Shown here: positions 32,501 through 41,272 of the stretch, piece by piece | Layout of the letters: each line of letters starts with the position of its first letter | Position numbering within the stretch: the first letter of the stretch is position 1 | NCBI RefSeq assembly: GCF_000003815.2 | Contig: NC_049984.1 | Location: 24,590,324-24,650,062, forward strand | Source of the DNA: Branchiostoma floridae | Lineage: Eukaryota; Chordata; Leptocardii; Amphioxiformes; Branchiostomatidae | Reading direction: 5' to 3' | DNA: 59,739 nucleotides | Notes under the pieces: model-generated | What the model was told of the DNA's origin: nothing | Seen by the model: only the letters and a program-made list of their open reading frames with translations | The model's database searches: none | Position numbers and translations under genes: made by a program

Positions 32501-35500
32501 CTTTCCATCATATACAAAATGACCAATAAACTGGTGGACGTACCAACTGATAAGTATCTAATTCCAGCTCAAAAAAGAACAAGAAACAGTCATGCCTTCA
32601 AGTACCAGAGTTACCAATCTGGAATTGATGTGTTCAAAAATTGGTACTTTCCCAGAACTAGAGTTCGGCGACCTCATACCTCCATGAAAATTTAGAGCTT
32701 TTGTAAATTTTATGCAATTGACTAACACATTAACATAATTTATGCATGGTATTGTTCATCATTGACTAACGTACACATGTCACAATTATAAAATTCCCAT
32801 TATTAATCATAAAGCGTTTTTGCAATTTTTACATAAATTATGCAAATAAGTTCCTCATTACCATATTTGGTATCTGCTTATATTCCACCCATCATACTTA
32901 ACATGTGTTACACTTATTGAAGTCCAGTTATTGAAAACAATGGAATTATACAATTTCCTCATTAATTATGCAAATTAGGTCCTAATTTGCATAAAATGTA
33001 TATCATTATGAACATCTTTGCCTAAGGTACCCGCATGCCTAAAATGATGCCAATCCATCAATCTTTTCTGCAGTTATCCTCTTTAGAATGTCTTGACAAA
33101 AACGCCCCTGCAGTTCCGAAATTAAATGTTAGGGGGCTGAAACCTGCCCCACTTTGTCATGACACTGCAAGCTATCTACCAGCCAAATGTCAAGACCATA
33201 TCACATCCAGAACAAGAGATACATTGAAAAAAACTGCCATGATATAATATCCTCATTAATTATGCAAATGTACTCCTATTTTGCATAATTAGTATTTAAT
33301 CTTGTACAACATTGTCTAAGGTACCTACATACCAAAAATGATGAAAATCCGTTGTTCCCTTCTTGAGTTATCCTCTTCAGAAGTTTTTGACAAAAATGCC
33401 CCTGCTATCCCCAAACTAGACGCTAGGGGGCCCAAACTTACGTAATTTTTTCCTGAGCACAAGAGCTATCTAATACTTAAAAATCTTGACCATAGCATGT
33501 TCAGAACACCGAGATAGCAAAACCGGAAGTTGCGCTGCAGTACCAAGGTCACACACCAGGGGGCTCAAAATTGACCTTGACCTTCGTCTTCCCAACCCCT
33601 ACCCACATACCAAATATCGTAGTCCATCAAGAGGTTCTCAAGTTATGATGACCACAAATATGCGGACACACAGACACACGCACACACAGACACACACACA
33701 GACACACTCAAAACTATACCTCCATTTTTTCATGGAGGTAATTATTGTAGAGTGGAATTTATTATCAAGTACAGTAGGGGCATCTTCTCTGGGTAGTTTT
33801 AAAGAACGCTTGCAGATAGATGTGCAAAAGCTGGGTGTAATGAGCCGTCGGTGTAATGTAACCAGCTGCTGCCGCGCCGCGTGCCTGCGAAGCTGGCGTG
33901 TTACACCGAACGGCGGTTATACCGGCTATATATGTACAGATACAGATACACCTTGTTTTTGACCACCTACACCCTATGTGATAGTCTTCTCCTGTATTGG
34001 TTACAGGTCGCAGAAAACAAATATGCTCCATGTTGATGTCGGTAAGGAGTTGTGTCACCGAGGCCTTTCTAGCGAGGGCTTGCGTGCTGGGGCACAACTA
34101 CTGTACAGCGCGTCCAAATCGACAGTTGAAGCCAGCATGCAGGGAGACACGAAGACCCTCCTGCACAAGAATGCAGAGAGAATTTCCACTGCGATTAAGG
34201 TAATGATGGGTTTGTAATTCACTACCATCACAACCTGTTAGTCAGTTATCACTTGACTCACATGAAATGCATTGAATTGTGTTGGAAAGAGTTGTTGTGT
34301 GGGAATGTATTAAGTACATGTCTTGTCTTAATTACATATCCTTCTGTTCACATCACTTTTACTCAGGACAAGAAGTTGCTCGTGTTGATGATTGACGACT
34401 ACCATGTCATCCACACGAACCCACAGCCCCACAAGCTAGAAACATCAACCGCCATCCATATGGCCACAGCAATGCTTAACATTCTGGATGCAGCAGCAGT
34501 TCCTAAGGGCAAGCTGCACAGCACAGCACCAACAGACAAGGGGCTGTGTGTGGGTGGGATTCATCCTGTAGATGCAGAAAAAGCCGTCAGCAACATTGCG
34601 GGAACTTTCAACGTCAGCATACAACAGATGATCCCTCCTGGATTCAAGCTGTCTGCCAAGATGTATGAACAGACGCTAAGGGATTTCAGGTCAGAAATTT
34701 AGCATGCAGACCTGCAGAAAGTAAATTTGTACAATACGTCTTTGACATTCACCTGTGTTTGTTGATAAGGCCTAGGAAAAAAATGTCATGTTTTCTGTTT
34801 CCCTACCTACCCTGGAAAAAAACTGCCGATCCTATACTTTTTGGGAGAGTAGGTAGCGGAGTCACAAAGTTTCCAGTTAGAAATAGAATTTTTATTCAGC
34901 CTGCTTCCTATTAATGCAGTAAAAACACTGCTTGCCCTGTCTAATGAAGGATAAATGTATCTATTAATATTATGCACAAAATTAAAGTTTGACATTGTAA
35001 GAAAAGTGTCCTCATACATTTCAGTTTACTTTATTCAACTGTATTGCAATATGTGTCACTATAGTTTTGACCAGCCTAGAAAAAATTACAAGAACAAAAA
35101 GATAATCCCTACCTACCGACCCTATTTTTTCAGGACTGAAACAGGAAACACAGCATTTTATTCCCTAGGCCTAACTCATGTGTTGCCCTATGTACAGTTA
35201 CATATTAGAATGAAAGATTCACCATGGACATGATCAAAATTAAAACTATTTTGAACACAAACATATTCTATTTACAAGAACTTAAGTACATATACAAATG
35301 TTTTATGTACACCTGTATTGAAGTTTCCTTAGGTTTTGTGTCATTAATATTTAAGGCTGATTTATGCTTTCCTATGTGCTAATACTTTTTTCCTTTTTCA
35401 AATCAAACAGAACCTACTGCCAGGTTGGTGACACACAGGAACGATGTTCACTGGACACATGTCTGCTGCTAGACGAATGGCACCAGAATCTTCACTCAGG

Positions 35501-37619
35501 AGAGGATTATGAGCAAGCTATTCTCCATGTGTTCCAGCTTTATCCTATGTTAAGAGAGTATGTCAAAGAGTGTGCACTCCTCTTTGTAGCTGACTGGCCA
35601 GGCTTTTTCAAGCCGAAGAAGCTGTTGGCGCAAGGTGTGTTGCCAGATGGCTTCTTGATGCGACAAGGTCCGTTCCACATATCTCTGAACTTCAATGAAC
35701 ACACCTATGTCATGTACCAGCCGATATTTGCTCAGCTCCATAAAGCTCTTTGTGGAGGTCAAGTCCCTTGGAAACCAAAGTATGACAGAATCATCTTCCT
35801 CCAAACTGCACTGTACCTGGGATGGGATGTGTTAAGACAAGACATACTCCAGAAGTTTGGGCTCTGCAAAGATCCAGAGGTGCTGACACTATTCCTGCTA
35901 TTAGAAGAGGTCAATCCGATTGCTGTCCTACTGTATAGTGTCGTATTTCGTGGAGGAAACTACGATTTGTGGAGGAAGCTTCTCGGAAGGTGTGCCATGT
36001 TATTCCTACAGTGGGGGCGGCATCACTATGACAGGGCCACCATTTGCCACATAACAGATGACCTCCATCTCGAAGCAAATTGTGCAGAGGCATTTTCAGC
36101 AATCAAAGCTAATCTCCCCAGCATCACCGAGAAACCAGTTGAAGTCTTCCACAGCATTCTGAGGCGGCGAACAAAATCATGGACGACGCCAGAAGCTATC
36201 CAAAGGACTGCCCGTACCGCTGCCATGAGGAACTTTAATGACGACTTTCTCACCTACATGTGGCCATCCACTAGTAATCGTCCATCAAAAGACTTTGAGC
36301 TTGTCCAAGGAGCAGCCGCAAAACATCTGCACAGTCTCTTCCAGTCTGTCCTTCAGAATTTGGGGAAAGCCAGCAGAGTAGCTATTTCCTTACCTACAGG
36401 TAGAGTTGCCACAACTGAGTACTTCCTGCCATCGTTTGAAACCAATATAAGCACAGCTAGCATGCCATACTCCTTCAGCATCGGCCATGACCCGGATCCA
36501 GGAAAGCAGTGTGATGCCATCCCATGCCAGCACGGAGGCAGACCATCCACCCGTCTGCTGTGTGGGCATTGCATCTGCTGTAGTGACACATGTACAATCT
36601 GTACACCAGCCCTTCTGGAGAAAGTGAAGCAAGTCTCCAAGAAATTCAACACAAGCCTGTTGGACAAAACCCGCCATAACCAAGAAAAACAGGCCATCAA
36701 TCAGGAAGAACAAGAGTCTGAAGAACAAGAACCATCTCTCCTAAGGCTCACAGACGATGAGAAAAAGAGATTAAAATCATCAGAATTCAGGCAACAACTC
36801 CGAAACACAGTTCAAGAATGGCCAGCTGTGCCACAGCCTGGTGAAAGCTCCACAGTCCTGCATCAGAAAAATCTGCCAATAGTCAAACAGCGGCGATGTT
36901 CACATTGTAGAAAACCGGGACATGTCAAATCGCGCAAAGGAACAATTACATGTCCAAGCCTATTGGCTCAAGCACGTGTAGAGGAAGAAAGAAACCGCCA
37001 AACACAGCCCTCAAGCTGCCAAACACAGCCATCAAACTGTCAAACACAGCCATCAAACATCAAGAAATTCATCTTCCCTCATGAACTGTCACAATCCACC
37101 ATAGACAGACGAGTTGGTGGCAGCAATGCTTGTGCAGTGATATCTCTCCTGTTTGCGCACAGATGTCTGTCTTCACCTACCATAGGTAATAACATTGTGC
37201 TCCTTGCTGTTGAAGTGATGAGAGAGGGTAATCGACTATACGACACCCATTTCTCCACTGGATGTCTGCTGACTGTTGAGGAAGCAAATCGTGTCATCCC
37301 CAGCCCATTCTCAACTTTGTCTACAGAACAAGCTGTGGAATTTGAGCTTGACACGGAACATGGACTGAGGCATCATGTTGCTAACCTGCAGAATGGGCAG
37401 GCCCTCCTGTATACGCAGAGCGGCAACACCATATCATTCACCTCTACTGCACAACAGATTGTCATGTTTGACAGCCATTTACATGGACAGAATGGTGCCT
37501 TACTCACCATAGGACAGAAGGACATCAGCCACCCTGTACAAGTAGTCCAGTCCATGCTGCAGTCTTACAGGATCCACCTTGGTTGTGTCCGACTGGGAAC
37601 AGTTGTAGTAGTCAGCTGA
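26522..37619 (+). CDS. Transposase-like zinc-finger protein with C-terminal cysteine peptidase, 7 coding exons
   Basis: Not a family I can name; probably a transposase-derived gene or an intron-bearing transposon. Exons: 26522-26881, 27189-27242, 28498-28933, 29100-29343, 34007-34199, 34367-34689, 35411-37619. All GT-AG and in phase, about 1272 aa. Exon 1 is Cys/Arg-rich (ICTSCKRDVDKSP). Exon 3 is a Thr-Ala-rich repeat. Exons 4-7 form a conserved-looking core with acidic motifs MIDDYHVIHT (about 438-447) and VADWPGFFKPKK (Asp about 598), then KPVEVFHSILRRR (Glu about 781), which I read tentatively as an RNase H-like transposase fold. A Cys/His-rich module follows at about 901-937 (LLCGHCICCSDTCTIC) and a knuckle at about 1031 (CSHCRKPGHVKSR). 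The C-terminus has Cys about 1111 (SNACAVISLLF) and His about 1226 (FDSHLHGQNGA), a papain-like Cys-His pair. The start codon has a +4 G. Function is inference. Confidence 0.8.
27314..27436 (+). repeat. 30-bp tandem repeat, about 4 copies
   Basis: Unit aagacatcacatcaatcaat plus acaccaactt. Between coding exons 2 and 3 of the transposase-like gene. Confidence 0.9.
28157..28331. repeat. Tandem hairpin repeat (cctgtcaacagt / actgttgacagg)
   Basis: About four units, each a perfect short palindrome with arms cctgtcaacagt and actgttgacagg around aaaagttttct-type loops. A further partial unit is at 27507-27565. Confidence 0.88.
28498..28933 (+). CDS. Coding minisatellite exon (Thr-Ala-Ala-Arg-Ser-Ala repeats)
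   Basis: An 18-bp unit (tactgctgcaaggtccgc and variants) is repeated about 22 times. All three forward frames are open over most of it, but only one joins its neighbours: the acceptor tctgcaaactctag|GCT is phase 0 after exon 2, and the donor ACCAA|gtaact leaves one base that completes Arg with the next exon (phase 1). The chosen frame reads TAARSA repeats with variants TAAQPS and TAALPT, a basic, Ser/Thr-rich, probably disordered linker of 145 residues. Confidence 0.65.
29979..31697. mobile_element. Inserted repeat, ends unresolved, with octamer motifs
   Basis: Interrupts the LINE. Possible short inverted ends TAGCGACG (about 29997) and CGTCGCTA (about 31675). Six perfect ATGCAAAT octamers (either strand) at 30332-30684. 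Part of its right half (gaagttccgctgcagtaccg) recurs at 33520 and 44310. Confidence 0.6.
31698..31804. mobile_element. 107-bp MITE with 9-bp target duplication
   Basis: Ends TAGCCTG and CAGGCTA. Flanked by ACCCATACC at 31689-31697 and 31805-31813. Confidence 0.85.
31850..32185. mobile_element. 336-bp MITE with 9-bp target duplication
   Basis: Ends TAGCCTGGAATCCA and TGGATTCCAGGCTA, extending into about 70-bp inverted arms (ggcattcgttagcattggaa at the left). Flanked by GAAGTGGGG at 31841-31849 and 32186-32194. Same superfamily as 31698-31804. Confidence 0.92.
32665..33747. mobile_element. 1083-bp insertion with TAGAGT target duplication
   Basis: Splits the LINE codons between PRT and VEWN. 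TAGAGT stands at 32659-32664 and 33748-33753. Inner inverted repeat TACCTCCATGAAAA / TTTTCATGGAGGTA. Holds four octamers and a (CACACAGA)n tract at about 33660-33712. Confidence 0.85.
35411..37619 (+). CDS. Large last coding exon: transposase-like core, zinc modules, peptidase-like domain
   Basis: A 2,209-nt exon, 735 codons plus stop, entered at aatcaaacag|A. It contains, in order: VADWPGFFKPKKLL; a Leu/Trp-rich helical region; KPVEVFHSILRRR; Cys/His module CQHGG...LLCGHCICCSDTCTIC; an acidic Glu/Gln segment; a CX2CX4H knuckle; a three-fold SNCQTQP-type repeat near 37000-37060; and the Cys-His peptidase-like domain ending LGTVVVVS. The absence of stops or frameshifts over 2.2 kb argues for recent or current selection. 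Confidence 0.85.
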
Positions 37620-39062
37620 GTAAGTGCCACACACATGTTCCTGAAAGTTACAAATGTTAAACACAATTCTTCAATTGAGCAGTCAGTCAGTCAGTCAGTC
37701 ATAGTCATATGGTGTATTACAATTGAAGATGTTTTAAAGCAACTGATCATCATTGCTACAAATTATATATAACAATAGCATTGCTTACATTTTCACTTCA
37801 TGCATCAAAGTTCACGAGATATTCATAAAACCACAGATACAAAACAATCTGTCCATGTCACATGTTTTCATGCAGTTAGCAAATGGGGTAAAAATGGCAT
37901 TGACAGTGATTAAACTTTTAAATTCTATACATACTATGTTCATACTGACTCCTCTACTTCAATGTTGTCAGTAAAAATGACATATGTAGATGCATAGCAG
38001 TGGCGGCGGCACCATGGGGGCAGTGGGGGCGGCCGCCCCCACAAAAAATAGGTCGTGGGGGCGTCGCCCCCACAATAAAATAAGCTGAAACACTCAAAAT
38101 CAAGCTGAAACCCTTGTGTATATTTTCACTAATGGAAATTTCATCAAATCTCGCTAGTCTACCGGCAAAATCTGGCCCTGAAAATGCAGGAAATGACGTT
38201 TCAGAGGGTCCAGATTTAAAATTTTCAAAGGACCTCCCTTGTGAAGATTCGCGCCGTCGGCACTGGACATGGTGGGAAAATGCTACCGGAGCGTCGTCCC
38301 CCACGACCTTTTTCTAGTAGAAATTTCGTTATCAAACTTAGATTTGTTTACAAGCAAAATGTTCCCCATAAATGCAGGAAATGGCATTCAAAGTGTCCTG
38401 ATTTAAAAATTTCTCCAAAACTCCCTTGCGGCGGCTTGCGTCTTCGGGGTTCACGACGACGTAGTGCAAAATATGTTGGTGCGTGGGTCGTCGCCCTCAA
38501 AAATCGTTTTCTCTACTAAAAGTTTAATTAAATTCAGCTTAGTCTGTCTGCAAAATTTGTCCCTCAAAATACAGGAAATGGCGTTTCAGAGGGTCTAGAT
38601 TTCAAAAATTTCCAGAACCTACCTTGCAACGGCTCGTACCTTCGCCGCTCGAGATGGTGAAAATATGTTGGGGGTGTCGCCCTCAATAACTAAAGCTAAA
38701 AATATGTGCATTTTTGATAGAAATGTCATTGAAGTTAGCTTAGTCTGGCAGCAAAATTTGCCCCTCAAAATACAGGAAATAGCGTTTCAGAGGGTTTAGA
38801 TTTGAAATTTTTCCGGGGGGGCATGCCCCCGGACCCCCCTAGAAGGGTCGCGCCTCCGGCGCGACACCTCGGGCCTTCGGCCCTCGATTTAGTGATATGA
38901 GAAATTGTCGCCCCCACAACTAAAAAATGGTGCCGCCGCCTCTGCATAGATGTGCTAAATAGTTATGGTCATGTTCAATTCATGTTCCAAAGCTGATCTC
39001 AAACAGTGAGTGAGACCTTGACTTGCACTCCACACTTAATTCTATTGTCCTTTGTTTCTCAG
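37620..39062 (+). other. 3'UTR intron starting right after the stop codon
   Basis: The stop reads GTCAGCTGA directly followed by gtaagtgcc, a strong donor. The matching acceptor is tttgtttctcag at 39051-39062. Because the junction is 0 nt from the stop, it should not trigger nonsense-mediated decay. The intron carries a TGCATAG-flanked transposon at 37998-38944. Confidence 0.65.
37998..38944. mobile_element. hAT-like element with internal ~195-bp repeats
   Basis: Ends CAGTGGCGGCGGCACCAT and ATGGTGCCGCCGCCTCTG, TGCATAG on both sides. Inside, a block with gcaggaaatgacgtttcaga is repeated four times (about 38175, 38366, 38567, 38767). In the 3'UTR intron of the transposase-like gene. Confidence 0.85.
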
Positions 39063-39285
39063 GCTCTTCAACATGGCCCAGATACTCACCTGCTACTCAC
39101 ATGGTCGTCTTGGCTGAACTGGACGCTTGGTTACCTATGACCAAGGACCTCCTTGCTATGAGTATGACTCAGTATACACATCTGTTGACAAAGAACAAGC
39201 ATGCCATACATTTCATATACATTGTTGTATAACCGAACGTTGCCTTTCAAAGTTGTTGTTTACAATAAAGTTTTTGCTGATATAA
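39063..39285 (+). other. Probable 3'UTR exon and poly(A) site of the transposase-like gene
   Basis: Starts after a good polypyrimidine acceptor (tttgtttctcag). AATAAA is at 39264-39269. It has no long ORF continuing the upstream frame. The end is approximate. Confidence 0.55.
39264..39269 (+). terminator. AATAAA poly(A) signal
   Basis: In tacaataaagttt, at the end of the probable 3'UTR exon of the transposase-like gene. Confidence 0.55.
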
Positions 39286-39963
39286 AAGGGAAAGTGGAGC
39301 ATGTAAAATGTTTGTACATGTAGTATGTACACGTTTGTAACCATGTTACCCAGCCCCGTCTACATTATTTGGCAGGGTCTGTCATATTTTAGCGACACAA
39401 CAAGCTGTGATTGCCCAGTACTTTCTGTTAATTTCTTGAAGAACCCTGGAACATATACTACCTAGTATAACGTTACATTGTATATTATAATAGATATAGC
39501 AGCCTTTGGTGTTTACTTGTCAAAGTATTTTGTTAGATTTTACATCTCTTAGTCTTGGTATGCAACTTTTCAAACCCAGCTTAACAAGCATTGTACTCTG
39601 CAACTGATAAAAACAGTGAAGAATCTGTAAAGAATCGATATTGCTATGTGTAATGTTACATAAGGAAGAATCAATATTGCTATGTGTAAATAATGTAGAA
39701 ATTCTTGCAAAGAGAGCACTCTTCCGTCTTTAACATGGCACATGTGCAAAATAAACACAATTTTGCTGAGCTGACGTTACCGTGTGACAATCTTTCTAAT
39801 CGTAGCCTGGATGAACATACACAAACCCTCTAATATGAAGCCAAACTTCGAAAAATTATACAATTCCAGCTCTTGTCACAAGGATTCTCCTTCTACACCC
39901 CGTCTGTTGGCACGGTGCACGGTGATTGCTATCAATAGCAAGACAAAAGGAACCACAGTGTAC
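39286..39963. other. No feature seen
   Basis: AT-rich intergenic sequence; no gene or repeat copy recognised apart from a short doubled phrase (tattgctatgtgtaa) near 39640 and 39675. Confidence 0.55.
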
Positions 39964-40090
39964 CTGAAACTGGTGAAAGGCATAGGCCAAATCCTCGTAC
40001 GCCCTCCCCCACGTGTAATCGTACCGAAGCACGCCCATTTTACGGTCGGTAGTTTCATCAAAATCCAATCGAATGTCTTCATACACATAC
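39964..40090 (-). CDS. Possible isolated exon, unknown
   Basis: 127 nt on the minus strand between tttctaag| and |gtacac, one frame open, reading YVYEDIRLDFDETTDRKMGV, then LRYDYTWGRAYEDLAYAFHQ and FQ. The acidic/aromatic composition looks like real protein. The open frame also runs upstream for a few codons (RLHWFLR). No companion exons were recognised between it and the 3' end of the neighbouring gene, so it may be a relic. Confidence 0.35.
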
Positions 40091-41272
40091 CTTAGAAACC
40101 AGTGAAGTCTCCTGCCCGGTTACGACACAGAGTTTTCCTCATCTTACAATTTGTCAAGCAAAAAAATATGTTGAAACGTTCTCCAGACACGATTTCAGGC
40201 GCCATAAACACAGCCAGCTGAGCCAGCTGGTATCCCAGGTTTCGCGCAGGCGCAGTACGTTCCGGTGACGTGCTCAGGGGCCATGAACTATAACGTATCA
40301 CGTGGCATTCTGGTAATCCTACACGCACACCTGGACCGTTCCATTGTATGGTGGGAGGATTGGAATCAATGTCATTTGCGCACAGGCAATGGCGCATTCT
40401 CGGTCTTTTCTTTTGCTATTCATATTTCAGCCATACCATAGGTAGGACGAAATTGTATTCGTAATGTTCCCTCTTTTTTCTCCTGCCAAATCTCAAAACA
40501 CGTTCTCTCCGTCGTTCCTGGGCCGAATGACCTGAAATTTGGCACAAGTGTACAGTGGGCCAATAGCCAGATGTGTTTTTTCTTCCATTTTTTTTGTATT
40601 TGCCTCTAAAATTATTTTATTGAAGTTTTATGGTCATTTTTAGACCAATACGGTATATTTTGCACCCCTGCTGTACCCTGGTATTACAATTGAATGACCT
40701 GACATCTGGTATAGATAGGTATTAGATATATAAAATGATCCAAGTAAAATTTGGCGTAAGATACTTTAAAATGCGTCGATGTAGGTTAGACATCCAGGTA
40801 ATACGATACACCAAAAAGTAGTCACTCAAGCAACTGGATATGGTTGGAAACTGAGTAACTATTTTTTGGTGCACGTACTTTAAAATGCTTAATTTCAGCA
40901 CTTTTCTGAGGGAAGGTGGGGAATTTTTTTCGGCCTCCTGTGCACAATTACTCCACGGAGGTTTGTTTCCTACGGGCTTTTGTAATCGAATGCGCTTTGT
41001 CATGTCTAAGTTTCCGTGGCGCCCCCTGTCGACAAACAATATAAATGCCCTACCTTTCAATTGTTTGCCACGAATCTGCAACGTCATCGTGAAGAAGCCT
41101 ACGCTACGTGTACACAACAGGTGGATTTGCAAAGGATCTACTCCGAGACTGTTAAGCGTTGTCATCGTGAGAAGTCACAGCGTCTACCGGTATTATAAGC
41201 AGTGAACGACTGACTTTCTCATTTCACATTGCTATAATACCGCCTTACAGGACCACCGTACCAGCTTCCACC
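40091..41272. other. Upstream region of the GST omega gene
   Basis: Contains a partial copy (40770-40860) of the repeat at 13657. caatataaatgccc near 41037 could be a TATA-like element, and cgccttacag before 41251 could be a 5'UTR acceptor, but neither is proven. Confidence 0.4.

Larger units (their letters stand above)
29460..33955 (+). mobile_element. LINE remnant broken up by nested insertions
   Basis: Endonuclease end (PGISDHDMVLVE, about 29512), then RT pieces LNWLKVFLTNREQTVVVEG and SGVPKGTVLG with a damaged active-site box (FPDD). Continues at 32249-32664 (VKSLAYTSLVKPT, TTVWDPYTKKDKDKLKRVQ) and 33748-33955 (VEWN, GSFKERLQ), ending in a gatacagata tail. Internal deletion joins the endonuclease to RT. 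Insertions are listed separately. Intron 4 of the transposase-like gene. Confidence 0.88.
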
